Part shown: one piece after another, positions 39,400 through 52,455 of the stretch
Numbering within the stretch: the stretch's first letter is position 1
How the letters are laid out: every line of letters begins with the position of its first letter
Origin: Kalmusia sp. IMI 367209
Lineage: Eukaryota > Ascomycota > Dothideomycetes > Pleosporales > Didymosphaeriaceae
DNA: 64,000 nucleotides
Reading direction: 5' to 3'
NCBI GenBank assembly: GCA_027946365.1
Contig: JAPEUQ010000003.1
Location: 930,001 to 994,000 of the forward strand
Translations under genes and position numbers: made by a program
Notes under the pieces: model-generated
What the model saw: the letters and a program-made list of their open reading frames with translations, nothing else
Databases searched by the model: none
What the model was told of the DNA's origin: nothing

Positions 39400-39880
39400 A
39401 GCATGTTTGTCATGGAAACATTGGTATTGGCGTCTTTAGAGGTTGCGCGCACCTTGGCTGGCTATGTCTGGGAATTGATTGAATGATCTGGTATTTGAAA
39501 ATAACCTGCGACCAAAAGGGTGTGTATCTGTCCGACTTGGATGGATGCGTGTTATGAAGTACGAGTATGAGCTCCACGTTGCAAGCTTGCCTTGGTTCTG
39601 AGCAGATGGAAATGAGAATCACGTATAAAATAACTTCACGTTGCCACATGAGTGATGTGTGAATTAAGGGTGAGATGGGATCGTTGGACGTCGCTTGGCT
39701 GATGTCGCAATGCAGGTAATCCCTGTCGACGCGCGGGGCGGCGTTGGCTGGGTCTTGGTGGGGTGTGTTCCCGTTCCTGCATTCTGCTGTTGCCTCTCCG
39801 CAACAACCGCTCGCTCACCCTTGACAACCGCCAACTTTTGAATCCTGACCATCTTCGCAAACTCTACTCCGTGCAGCATA
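39400..39880. other. intergenic GFA1-RIB4
   Basis: A 481-bp gap between two plus-strand genes: the GFA1 3' end and the RIB4 promoter. No clear motif. Confidence 0.4.
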
Positions 39881-40714
<834 letters not shown>

Positions 40715-41842
40715 GCCACAAGGAAGGTCACAGTGGGCAGGGTGGATAGAAAAGAACAAAGCTGATTGATGGTGGAAAATGCTTCGGAGACTGCACGATA
40801 ATGCGAGAGTGGATCTGAATAGACACGGCAAAAGCCGCGAATGGAATCCTGCGCGACTACAGAGCGTGGATGGCACATCCTAGGCCCTCGGTTTCCGCGA
40901 TGACTCTTGCGTGCGCTTGTCCCCGACAACAGTGTCTCCAAATCCGGAAGCATGCCTCCTGCCATTGCTGAACTACTGTCAATCTCTGTTTTTCTAGATG
41001 TTCTACGATGCAGCGATCTACACCACCCCCTCGCGATGCGCATCGAGCGATACCTGTAATGTCGTGTGCCCCTCAATTTGAGTCGCTTTAATCTACGCGC
41101 TCACGTGCGCACTCTACTACTTTGGAAACCTTACTTTGCCATATATAAATATTGTGTGATTGCTCCCGTACGCTCGTGAACTCCAATGATTGTTTGAAGG
41201 CGGTCTGCGGTGCAACACTGTGGTCGAGCGCAAGCGCGGGAGGCTGGAAGCGAGGGGCGATGACGCTGCGGCTGGCAAGCATGCAGACATGCAGCGTGCT
41301 GCAGGCTGACGAGGCGCTGAGGGATAAGGGGTGTCGTCGAGTCCAGCTGACGAGAGGGCGAACAGCGTGCTGTGTCCAGGAGGGCTGCGCGACGGCATTG
41401 ACGCAGGCGGACAGAGGGTTGTTACAGAGTCGGGCTGCGCGGGCGAAGAAGTGGTTGTCGACGGCGCGCCGCTTGTCCACTCTCCCCTTTCCTTGCAAAC
41501 CGCCGGCCTTGGCAAACCGCAACCTCGCAACCTCATCTCTTTGACGCATTCCACCTCACGCCTCCATCACCGCTCTGTTCGCGCGTGCTGTCTGCCGCCG
41601 ACTGCAGCGCCTGCCCATCCCCTCTCGCTATCCTTCTTTACGTGGCCCTCCGGCGCCTGCATCGCCGCCAGCGCCCCGACACGCTGCACCGCGTCCAGTG
41701 CGCGTTCTCCACATCCTGCCTGCCGCTCGCAGCAGCAGCAGCATCGAGGCACTCCAGCTGCGCTCCCAGCCCCACGGCCGCCCATCGCACATCCGCACGG
41801 TGATGAAGCGCGCGCGATACTGCTGATACGATCGGCTAGGTT
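40715..41842. other. intergenic RIB4-SET1
   Basis: 1.1 kb with the RIB4 3' end and the SET1 promoter and leader. Overlapping open frames on both strands at 41.1-41.8 kb come from GC-rich leader sequence and have no domain. Nothing else is seen. Confidence 0.4.
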
Positions 41843-44800
41843 ATGTCGCAAACCTCTGCGGCCAACCCTTCCAGATCCAGCACTAATATACCGACTTCAG
41901 TCGACGGCACACGCAGCGAGGGCAAAGAAAGGCCAGCGCGACCGTCCGGTTCGCACTGCGCGGACTCGGCCGCCCGACCCCGCCGCGGTGCTGAGAAGAG
42001 CGCTCCGTCGACAACCCGCGAAGAAATCACAACACAGGAAAAAACCACGTCTTCACCCGACAGCCATGGCGCGCGCCGGGTCGACCTGCTAGCCAGCACC
42101 CGGTCTGACACGTCGGCTTCCAGCGTTGCCTCGCCGGTATTTTCAGTCTCTGGCACAATGTCGTATCCTGGTCGCACCGCATCCCTACATGCCCTCACAC
42201 CCTTGACCAGCTCAGACTCTTCTCCGCCGGGCAAACTGCCCAGTCCGCGGTCCGCGAAGCCCTCGTATGAGACGATGCACGCGACCTCTACCCCACAAAA
42301 CGCGCTGTCCAGCGCTTCCGCCAAGAACGGTACCGACACCATAACCCCCGTGCACACGCCGCCAGACACGAGAAAGTCGATATGGCCAGGCGATGGAAAC
42401 CTGGGTCTGAAGGTGCTTTACGATCCGTGGCTAGACCCCAAGCTAGATCGGAAGGGCAAACACCATTACAAGCCGAAATACGCGAACATAAAGAACAAAT
42501 CGGTACGTGAAGGTTATACTATACATATACCCCAGAGATGGGTCGTCCTGTGACGCTAAGGCTAACGTGACTTGTGTTGCAGGACGACCCATCTCAAATA
42601 CCAGATCCCCGTCTGGTCATCGCCGGCTATGCCGTTGGGCAATACCGTATCAAGAGTGCCCGAGAAGATGGCTTGTCCCCCAAATCCAAGCTCCGCATGG
42701 CCCCTAAAATTCTCAAACCCTACGTGCACGACCCGAAGAATTCATGCGGTCCCGGCCCCGCTACTCAAGTTGTAATTACCGGATTCGATCAGTTGACCAC
42801 CGATTCTCAACTACGAGCATTTTGCTCGTCTTTCGGCGATGTAGAGTCTGTGACTAATCAGGTTCATCCGTTGACTGGAAGTCCTCTTGGAATATGTCTG
42901 GTCAAATTTCGAGACACCATAGCGCCTCGGGGCGGACTCTCCGCCTCTGCTTCAGACTCAGCCAGAAAGGCAGAGGAAAAGGGGAATAATGAACGGTTTG
43001 GAACGAAGCGTGTTAGGGTGCTCCGCGATCGAGAGGGTTTGCGTTGCAAACGGCTTATCAACATAGCGGTCAGTCAAAGCCGCAAAGATGAGGAAAAAAC
43101 GAAGGGCAGCTCTGATTGCGAAACCCGCGACTCCGTCAACGCCTATAGCGTTCGATTTACCAGCAAATGTTCCTAAAGGTCCATCTGGAAAAGGCGCCCG
43201 CCCACCGCCGCCGCGCGAAACGCTATCTCGAAAGGCACAAATGTCTCACCTTATTGAAAAGGAACCTATCAAACCGAAGATGAAGCGGAAGCCATACCTT
43301 TTCATTGCGCATCAATATGTACCTGTCCTGAGTACGACAATCGAGCACTTGAGGAAACGTCTAAAGATGTTCCGTATACAAGAAGTACGATGCGACCTGA
43401 CAGGATATTTTGTGGTCTTTGAAGAATCAAAGCGGGGCGAGGAAGAGGCAGTCAGGTGCTATAACATGTACCACATGACACCACTATTCACATATGTCAT
43501 GAATATGGAATGCAACCAATATGGCGACCCCAACTATGAAAGGAGTCCAAGTCCGGAACGCGTCATAGCACAGAAGAAACGAAAAGCTGAAGAAGAAAGA
43601 ATTGCTCGTGAAGAGGCAGATGATTTAGAATACGAGAAGCAGCAACGAGCGGAAGCTTTGGATCCAGTTGCTGCTGCCTTGGAGATTTTGAAGCAAGAAC
43701 TGCAGGAGAAACTCTTCGGGGAGGTCAAAACCAGGATTGCAGGACCTGAATTATCGAACCTCATGGCGCCCGAGAGACATGCAGCTAAGCGACGAAAGCT
43801 CGACATTCCAGACCCCCGTTCTAAAGAAGAGACAATTCGGCCATCTTCGATGTTGCTTCCAGCCATGGAAGCCTCTGCGCTCAATCAAAAGTCTCGGGTT
43901 GCGGGGCGTGGTCGGACAGCTCTTGGCCCACACGATCTCAATCGTATCCGGGGTGTGAAGAAGCCATTTAAGCCAGTCAATGCATTTGTGGATGAGCGTC
44001 GAAAGGCACCACACAAGCCCCGCCGAACCGATATGTTCCGGAAGCTGATAGACATGCAAGACGAAGAGTCAGATGATGAAGGACGGAGCTCTCTCAACCG
44101 CGGAACCGAGGAACAGGAAAGCCGACCTATCAGCCGTGCTGAGACTTCAGATATCGAAGACGATGAAGAAGAGGATTCCGCTAGAAGCCGTCGCTTCAAG
44201 CGTCGTCGTACCGAAGCTGGCTGGGGCTTGGACGATAGTGATGAGGAGATGATGGACGATAGCCATGCTCGCAGTCTACTTGCACACTGCATTCACAAAG
44301 ACCCCGAGCAAATGGCAGAGAAAGAGCTCGAGCAGGTGCTTGCGATCCTCCCTCGCTCGTCACCTATCTGGAAGAAGGCAGACAAGGCTCTTAGAGGCTT
44401 CAAACGATTGCGGAAAATCGAGCAGGAAGCGGATGCCATCTTTGGTGTTGAACCAGGTCTGGATGAGAAATTCGAACCGGAAGTCATCATCACACATGAA
44501 GATGAAGATTCCAAGCCGATTCAGACTACAGAAATCCTCGAACCAGTCAAGGCACCGGCAAAGAAAAAGCAGAGTGTCGCGAAGCCTAAGAAAAAGACGA
44601 AGAAGCAATTGGAGGAAGAAGCGAAGGCCGCTGAGGTCACGGCTCCTGAAGCTATCGAGCGTGCTGAAGATGAGATCGAAGAGCTCCCTGAAGTTGAGGA
44701 GCCCAAGCCTGCCATTTCAGAACCCATAGTAGAAGGAACACCCGAAGAAGACGAGCGCGATTCTGTCTACTGGGGTGTCTCCACCATCGAACCACGCCGC

Positions 44801-45830
44801 ACCGTCGAAGATGATCTTAGCGTGGTCATGGACATTGATGGTTGGCAACACCTGCTCAAGGACGAAGAAGACTTGGTGCACCTCAAGGCTGCCATGGATA
44901 CAGTGATAGCTGCACACATTGGGGACGCACATACCTGGGCGTGGAAACAGAAATCCATCAAACATCTCAATCGACCAGGCGAAGAAGGCGTGTCTCGCAC
45001 TGAGACCAAAATCAACGGATACTACGTACCGAATGCGACGGGCTCCGCCAGAACCGAAGGCGTCAAAAAGATCCGCGAGTCGGAGAAGTCGAAATACTTG
45101 CCGCACCGCATCCGTGTGCAGCAGGAACGCGAAGAACGCCAACGCCGTGCCAAGCAAGAAGAGCGTACAACTACAGTTGTCGAAGGCTTTAGATTCCATG
45201 CTGGCTCGAAATCATCCACAACGGTTAACTCACGTGCCAACCGTGCCAATAACCGTCGTTTGGTGAACGACATCAGCATCTCCAAGAATATGACAGGTGC
45301 AGAAGGTGATGCACTGCGCTTCAATCAGCTTAAGAAGCGGAAGAAGCTTGTCAAGTTTGACCGATCTGCCATCCACAACTGGGGACTATATGCTCAAGAA
45401 AATATAGCTGCCAACGATATGATCATCGAATACGTTGGTGAAAAGGTGCGGCAGCGCGTTGCAGACTTGCGCGAGGCTAGATACGACCAACAGGGCGTAG
45501 GGTCCAGCTATCTGTTCCGTATCGACGAGGACACAGTCATTGATGCGACGAAGATGGGCGGCATCGCACGCTTCATCAACCACAGTTGCACGCCGAATTG
45601 TACGGCTAAAATCATTCGTGTCGAAGGCACAAAGCGAATCGTCATCTACGCTTTACGAGACATAGGTCAAGGTACGTCCCCACACTCTTCTTGTTCTAAA
45701 CGTGATAGGATGCTGATTAAGTACAGACGAGGAGCTCACCTACGACTACAAATTCGAGCGCGAGCTCGACGCCACCGACCGTATTCCGTGTCTTTGCGGT
45801 TCCGTAGGCTGCAAGGGCTTCCTCAACTGA
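41843..45830 (+). CDS. SET1: SET1 histone H3 lysine-4 methyltransferase (one apparent frameshift)
   Basis: Three exons, 41843-42502, 42583-45671 and 45727-45830. With one base removed from the A6 run at 43094-43099 they give 1283 residues; without it the frame breaks in the middle. Order: Ser/Thr-rich N-terminus; RRM-like domain (about 282-340, [19 protein letters not shown]); a second RNA-binding SET-associated domain (about 456-530, [20 protein letters not shown]); coiled acidic region; N-SET (about 940-1110); catalytic SET (about 1140-1265) with [10 protein letters not shown], the EELTYDY end and [14 protein letters not shown]; and post-SET cysteines [13 protein letters not shown]. It is the COMPASS catalytic subunit that methylates H3K4 at active genes. 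The final intron splits SET so that ALRDIGQ joins [11 protein letters not shown]. The frameshift is probably a sequencing error, since every catalytic motif is intact. Confidence 0.93.
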
Positions 45831-47149
45831 GCCGTCCTACGCGCGACTTTTCTTCGGCCTTCAATTTTTCAACATCTGGACCTAATAGCTCTGTCGCTCT
45901 TCAGCACACGCTGTTTCAACATCATTTCTTCGAAGCAAAATCTGCTCTCATCAACTGGTTTGCTTAGGCACCAAAAAAGGCGTTGGCTCAAAAGCCGCCC
46001 GGCTCACCCTGCATGTATCGGCGTTTTTTGCACAGTTTCATGTCCATTTACATCAGCGCTTCATATTGGTTCGGGCAGGCTATTGTCCCCTAAAGCTGGG
46101 GCGTCAGCTCGCTTGGGATTGTCAATTGACGGAAGAGGCTTCATTCGATCAAAGCCCAGCCGTCTTTTGGTGCGTTTAGCTTAGTGACATTAATACTGTA
46201 TCATTTCCATCTATTTTGTGGTAGAGTAGATGATGGATGAGGCTCTGCCAAGGCAGGGGTCGGGGTCGGGGTCGATGGTATGAGAGGACGTCAGTGTGGC
46301 TGCATGAACAAGCGAGCTTGTTTGATACATAGTGTAATTGAGACTCCGAGTCTGTAAATCTTTGCCTATAATCTTTGGTCGCAACAAAAACATGCCATTT
46401 ACAAGCATCATGGCTCGGCCGTGGAAAAGTCTCTGTCCAAATCTTTCATGTACATGTATTTGATCTCAAATAATCGATTGCGTTGATTCACATATACCAA
46501 GTCCATGGCTTGATCCTATACCAAAAGCCAAGGTAATCGAACGCCTCAGAGCGCAAGAATAACCTCTATTACCTCACGGCCCGTGTTGGATCCAGTCTTT
46601 GTCTAGCTTCCATGACTTTCGGGCCCGAAGAAGTTCACTGTATATCGATCGTATCACTACGTAGTTTAGCGCCACCCGACCAATCAGCGCTAATTGCGCA
46701 CGCAACCTCCACCCACAGCGAACGACCTCCTGCTTAGAAATGTCGTAGTAGGAATCCGTGTAGAACCAGAGCTGATTAGGGAAATGTTGAGCAAAAGGTA
46801 AGAGGCGGTGTGGTGTATATACAATCACGTGGGGTGAATTTCGACGAATGGGAGGTAATTGCGCACTTGGGTCAAGGAGTGGGCTTGCTTTGGAGCATTG
46901 TTTGGCTGTGCTGGGCTATCTGGGCGTAGTATGGTGAGATTTTGGAAGGAGGGCGTGTGGATTTGTAACGGTATAGGGTGCGGGCGGAGATAGGAGTGCC
47001 GATATGAATGGTGATGTACTTGGCTACGATGGCGTGTAATAGCATCTGACGGGTTATAAATGGGACTGATCATTCTTCCATGTCGAAAATCGCTCAGTCA
47101 CTTTTCCCCAATACACTAGACGCTCTATATATCTCCTCTTACCGTTACG
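45831..47149. other. 1.3-kb intergenic SET1 to short-chain dehydrogenase
   Basis: No gene is supported. A small G-rich run, three GGGGTC units, lies near 46255-46273. Minus-strand frames at 46.6-47.1 kb have no domain. Confidence 0.4.
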
Positions 47150-48127
47150 ATGCCCGAGCCCCCAGCTTACACCGGTTTCCTCTTCCCGGGAAGGGAATAC
47201 CTCCACCACGACATTTATCCTGCCATCTCCGCTTCCCAGAGCCCCTCGCTCAAGCAGCCTGGCAGTGTCGTACTCATCACCGGCGCTGGTCGCGGCATCG
47301 GACGCGCTACCGCCCTACAATACGCCTTTGCGGACGTCGCCAGCATCGTTCTCTGCGCCCGCACCGCCTCGCAGCTCGACGTGGTAGAAGCGGAAATCAA
47401 GAAAATCAAGCCCACGACCCGCGTCCACAAGTTCCCGCTCGACGTGACAGACGACGCAGCAGTGAAGCAATGCGCCTCTGCAGTGGCCGAAACGGAAGGC
47501 CGCCTGGACGTCCTCATCAACAACGCGGGCACCGGCGCCCCCTTGGTGCCCATCGCAGACGGCAGCCCGTCCGCGTACTGGGGCAGCATCGCCGTCAACG
47601 TGCAAGGTCCGTACTTGATGCTGCACTACTTGCTGCCGCTGCTGCAGGCCACGGCGGCGCAGCACGGGACCACCAGCTCCGTCGTCAACATGACGAGCAT
47701 CGGCGCGCACACTATCTATCCCGGGCTGAGCAACTACTGCATCGGCAAGGTGGCGCTGAACACGCTGACGCAGTTCGTCGACGCAGAGTATGGCGACAAG
47801 GGGGTGCAGGCTTTTGCGCTGCACCCGGGGGGCATTGAGACGGATATGACGAAGTTGGATGAGACTTTTATCAAAGGGCTGGAAGGGCGTGAGTTGTTAT
47901 TTTCTTTTGTTGCTGCCGTGTCGAGGGATGTGGACGCGTACTGACGAGGGGTAGTTCTAATCGATACGGTGGAGCTGCCGGGCGGCGTTTGTGTTTGGCT
48001 GAGTGCGGCTGAGAGGAAATGGTTGAGTGGGAGGTATGTGGCAGCGCCGTGGGACGTGGAGAGGTTGGAGGAGATGAGGGACGAGATCGTAGAGGGGGAT
48101 AAGCTCAAGGCTAAAATCGTGCTATGA
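47150..48127 (+). CDS. short-chain dehydrogenase/reductase
   Basis: Two exons, 47150-47888 and 47955-48127, give 303 residues. Motifs of a classical SDR: cofactor turn TGAGRGIG, NNAG, the catalytic serine in NMTSIGA, and YCIGK (Tyr-x-x-x-Lys). HPGGIETDM follows the active site. The second exon supplies the ending VELPGGVCVWLSAAERKWLSGRYVAAPWD, common in fungal members. Reading through the intron would end the protein 18 codons later without that tail. An N-terminal extension (about 40 residues) precedes the Rossmann fold. Substrate unknown; no neighbouring pathway gene suggests one. Confidence 0.85.
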
Positions 48128-48215
48128 GGGGTCGCGGCAGAGAAAACCTGCTCGTGTTCTTATCATGGGCTTCGTTTGCAATTTGGCGAAATAGATGCCG
48201 GTTCCAGACGTACAA

Positions 48216-50273
48216 TCATGTTGCAAGAGGGCGGTAGTCTCGCGGTCCGTCTTGCACTATGTCTAGTGTTGTCCCGCTCCGCAAAGCAACAATGGACTTG
48301 CTTTTCCGCCATGGTACCTCCGCGTGCGTATCGCTACTATTATACCGTTCCTTCTTTCGTAGAGCCCCGAGAATAACGTCCACGGGGTCCATGTAGTCGA
48401 ATGTTCCCAATCTGTGCCAGAGTCTAGTCCGCACCGCCTCAATTATCAACAGAATGAAGACGACGAGATTGATCCCGAAGGCGGCGCGGATATAGACGTC
48501 ATCGCCGACCCGCATTGCGGCGCCAGTGATTGTTACGTTTGTCGACTCTGATTGATTGCTGATCATTAGTTGAGCGCTGGCGTAGGCTAAGAGCATGTCG
48601 TCGACCATGGCTTCTACGGCGTTCGCGACGCCGAAAGGACTAGCTTCCTCGAGGGATAATTTTCTCGGTGACTGAGAGGTGATGTAGTCGCTGATGCTGG
48701 AGTTGAGAGAGTTGCCGACGAGTGAGGTGTATAAGTTGGTTTGATCATTGGCGATAAGTTCAAATTGCCGCGTTGTTACCTGTGTCAGATTTCCCGGATC
48801 GAATTCGACGTTGGTCAAATTGAGTGGTATCACAGTGATGTTTCTACTGTTGATGTCGACGGAGACATTTAATCTTTCGGGCTGGAAATCGAGGGTACAT
48901 TGGATCTTGTCGAGATGCTTGTACCATTTGCCAGCAGCAATGGCTAATATTCGGTCTGGACTGAGCATGTTGCGGCCTACACCGATAGCAACAATCACGT
49001 CCGACTATCGGCAAAGTATCTGGATGTTTCGCCATCTCCTGGCGTGCTGTTCGGTAGTTCGCCAGCTGCTACGTACAAAAACTCATTGTACGGTGACTTA
49101 GTGATAGTGAAATCAGATGTCTTATTCACGATGCAGCTGACAGCTGTTCTCAGACCGGGTTCCACGAAGGAGTAGTTGCGATTTTGGGGATTGGCATGGA
49201 TACTACCGTCGCTCAGGCCCACGGAAGCTCCTACACCATACGACCTACCGTAAAAATTGTAGCGTGTATAGTCCAATTTTGCATGCTGTCGGGGGCTTCC
49301 ATCAACAGGAGTGGCAGCAGCGGCACCCGTAAGCAGGTTACCTTGCATCTGGAATCCGACAGAGTATGTGAATAGGCCGTACGCGTTCCTCAATATTGGT
49401 CCTGATCCGTCGACATCCCCTCCCAATTCTCTGATGTCGCTTGTGTTATGATAGCCAGGCAAAAGAATAGATCCTGGCTGCATCATAGTCGTAGGTACTG
49501 GGGTAAGCGCACCGGCCCAAATAGCTGATGAAATCGCCGTGAGTAGCACAAACGTAATAACGCCACATAGCAGGCCAAAGGGAAGATTCCACGCCACACG
49601 CCGAGAACAAAGCGAACTCCATAGTCTGAACGTGTTCAATTGCACAGGATGTCCTTGTAGGTAGATCCGAGTTCCAAGGTTGACTACCGTGCATATGATA
49701 CTTATCCAGATGAGTGCAAGCGTATTGGACAATAGCTGCACGACCAGCTGGACGGATGCTCTGTTCGCGGTGATGGTTCGGTAAGAGTTTTGAGGAAACG
49801 TCCACTGTTTCTGGCTTGAAAATAATAGCAGTACACTGAGTGTCGTCGTGACTAGGAGGCCAAGGAGGACGAGGATCTTGGTCGGAACGATGCTGTTGCG
49901 CTGCTATGGCATGGCGATGGCTCAGGACCGATGTCTGATCCAACTCACGTAGTTCAGTCCCGACAAAGCTAGACTCCATAGGATCGGTACGTCTTGTGGG
50001 AACTATGACGGGAGTAAAAGGCCAAAGAAAAATTGCGGAAGTGGACAGGAATTGACGGTCAGGCTGCTAGGCTGAGTTGATATCTAGACTATACATAAAA
50101 TGGCCCCCACACTTGCTTGAAGCCCTATCATATGCAACGGCAACATCGTTCAAGCTTACATAGTTGGTGAGGAGATAATGAGACATTTGCAATTGTGTTG
50201 TGAACCATGAGGCTTCCATGGTTGGTAAGATGGGGACTCCTACGGGAGTATGTGGCAGGGTCAAAGAAAGCAT
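48216..50273 (-). CDS. uncharacterised multi-pass membrane glycoprotein
   Basis: I do not recognise the family. Proposed exons: 50273 (or ATG 50219) to 50160, 50002-49949, and 49903-48216. The joined start reads SHYLLTNY, then FPQDVPILWSLALSGLNY, then QRNSIVPTKILVLLGLL. About four to five membrane segments follow: around ILWSLALSGL, ILVLLGLLVTTTLSVLLLF, ALIWISIICTVVNLG, FGLLCGVITFVLLTAISSAIWAG and, near the C-terminus, INLVVFILLIIEAV. A large loop rich in N-x-S/T sequons lies between the last two, with a short cytosolic tail. Near 48961-49010 the frame changes: either a 38-nt intron (48961-48998) or one missing base; the latter gives the more natural SDVIVAIGVGRNML reading. About 590-620 residues overall. 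Confidence 0.6.
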
Positions 50274-50528
50274 GCGTACTCGTTGTCGAGCGAAAGCCTC
50301 TTCCGGCGTAGCAATTATTTGTATGTCTTTCAGATATGCTTAGTATTGTTGTTCAAACGAGGTAGAAAGAGGAGGTGCAGGCCGCGCCAAGCGCAGCCCT
50401 CCACTCCAAACGCGAACCCCACCAAGATGACCAGCATCATCGCGCTTGTCTCCGCTACCCTCCTCTTCCCGTACCACTGCCTGCTCACCGTTGCCCTTTT
50501 CATTCAAACGCGTTTGCACACCCTCAAG
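50274..50528. promoter_or_regulatory. divergent promoter region, membrane protein / RAM2
   Basis: Only 255 bp or so separate the divergent genes. No specific motif is claimed. Confidence 0.35.
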
Positions 50529-51601
50529 ATGTCTAACGAGGACGCAAAATATTACCACGACGACCCTGAATGGAAGGACATCGAGCCTCTCGAACAGGAC
50601 GATGGGGGCCTGCACCCGCTTGCGGCCATTGCGTACACGGACGAGTATAGCGAAGCCATGGGCTACCTGCGCGCCGTCATGGCGAAGAATGAGTATAGTG
50701 CGAGAGTGCTAGAGCTTACCGAGCATATCATCTCCATGAACCCAGCACATTACACTGTGTGGTGAGTCGACGACCGCAAACATTCTTCGCAACACACACA
50801 TACTTCGTCATTATAGTGAAATATACTCATTTGCCCAGGCTCTATCGCGCTAAAACCCTCCGCGAACTGAAAGCTTCCCTCCGCGACGAGATTGAATGGC
50901 TCAACCCGACCGCATTGCAGCATCTGAAGAACTATCAGATCTGGCACCACCGCCAAACCATCATCGACGCTCTCGATTCGCCCGAAGGCGAGGCTGACTT
51001 CATCGCTTCCATGCTCGAGCAGGATTCGAAGAATTATCACGTCTGGAGTTATCGGCAATGGCTGGTCAAGCGGTTTGACCTCTTTAACAAGGAGGATGAG
51101 CTGAGATGGACCGAGAGCATGATCGAAGACGACGTACGGAACAACTCGGCGTGGAATCACCGCTGGTACTTGGTCGTTGGTGGCAGAGACGGAAAGCTTC
51201 AGAGCGAGGACATCGTCAAGAGAGAACTGGAGTGGGTGGTGCAGTTATCACGAATGTATAGCACAGGGTTGACCGTTTGCAGGTATGCGAAATATGCGAT
51301 TCGAAAGGCGCCCCAAAATCAGAGTCCGTGGAACTATCTGAAGGGTATCGTTCGCGCTGCCAACCTTCCAACGTCGAGCCTCAAAGACTTTGCCCTCGAA
51401 TTCGCTGACATGCGCCAACCGGATGATATATACTCCAGCCACGCATTAGATCTGCTCGCAGATATATACGCAGAAGAAAACAACGAGGAAGAAGCCAAGA
51501 AGGCATTGGATTTACTGTCTACCAGATTTGACCCAATCAGGGCGCACTATTGGAATTACAGGAAGGGCTTGTTGGAGGGAACTGGGCCAGCTGTGGCCTA
51601 G
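50529..51601 (+). CDS. RAM2: protein farnesyl/geranylgeranyltransferase alpha subunit (RAM2)
   Basis: Exons 50529-50761, 50839-51231 and 51283-51601 give 314 residues. The prenyltransferase alpha repeats are plain: SMNPAHYTVWLYRAKTL, LKNYQIWHHRQTII, DSKNYHVWSYRQWLV, NNSAWNHRWYLV, APQNQSPWNYLKG and RAHYWNYRKGLL. It pairs with RAM1 (farnesylation) or CDC43 (geranylgeranylation) to modify CaaX proteins such as Ras and Rho. The upstream in-frame ATGs would add a hydrophobic leader not expected in this cytosolic enzyme, so I start at MSNEDAKYYHDD. The third exon is separated by a 51-nt, stop-free sequence (51232-51282) that could be left in; removing it joins REL-E-YAKYAIRKAPQNQ, as the family expects. 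Confidence 0.93.
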
Positions 51602-52455
51602 GAGCTGCGCAGAAACAGACACGGCAGAACGCCAGATAAGCATTGATACCCGGGCGGGTGTTTGGAGTTGGCAAAAGGTTACTTCGCATTTCCAGGCGCA
51701 TACAGAATTCGCCTTTCTTTTCCGACGGGAAAACAGCGCAATTGAATATCACTTGTACCAACGACTGATTGCCAGGCAGTTTGACGTGCTCCAGGTTTAT
51801 TATCACACCTAACCCTGAAGGCAGATAGCAACAGTCAATCGCACAAACTCGCGCAGTCTAGATCCCGAAAACACACCGCCGCCCTCTGACATCCGCCTCT
51901 AGCCTACCGAGTGTTTACCACATGCGCTTCCTCTATCGTCAGCACACATTAGCTCGTTCCCAGCCAAGCGATAACTGCGGGCGGTGAGGCTCGGCAGAAT
52001 CCACTCTACGCCGCCGTGAATAACCGAGTTAGGAAACCCAAACCATGTTTGGACCATGGACCCGCTGCGTCCTACCAGAGCGATGGCACTCCACGGGTTG
52101 GTTCGTCATGAGCGACCCTATTTTGGGGTGTTCTCATTGGGTTCGTCTTATCGGAGATTCCTAGGGGATTTCTATAGGGTAATTTGGCGCTTTTATAGGG
52201 TAATGGATACAGGGGTGGGAGGGGTAGGTGATATGGCACCCGTGAATGCGGAGGGATCCGGATCTGTGTAGATATAAGAAGTTCCTGGGGCAGTGGTATT
52301 GTCTGGTAGTATTTCTCGTTGTGTTCCGCTTGATCTCCACTTCGGGTCTAAACACTTTTGCTTCTTTCATCCGCTTTATTCTCATATCAAGCATTCGGGA
52401 AGGGTTCCGTAGCGTCGATAACACCTCAACTTCGAGTTGACACACTCAAGCTATC
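51602..52455. other. intergenic RAM2 to serine dehydratase
   Basis: About 850 bp. A short direct repeat, TATAGGGTAAT, occurs twice within 40 bp near 52172-52205. Otherwise nothing is supported. Confidence 0.4.

Noticed and set aside
41331..42092. 253-codon frame overlapping the SET1 start
   Set aside because: It overlaps SET1 exon 1 in another frame and is low-complexity, rich in Pro, Ala and Arg. SET1 explains the region.
46255..46273. Possible G-quadruplex, GGGGTC three times
   Set aside because: Only three G-runs of four are present and the context is plain intergenic; too weak to report as a feature.
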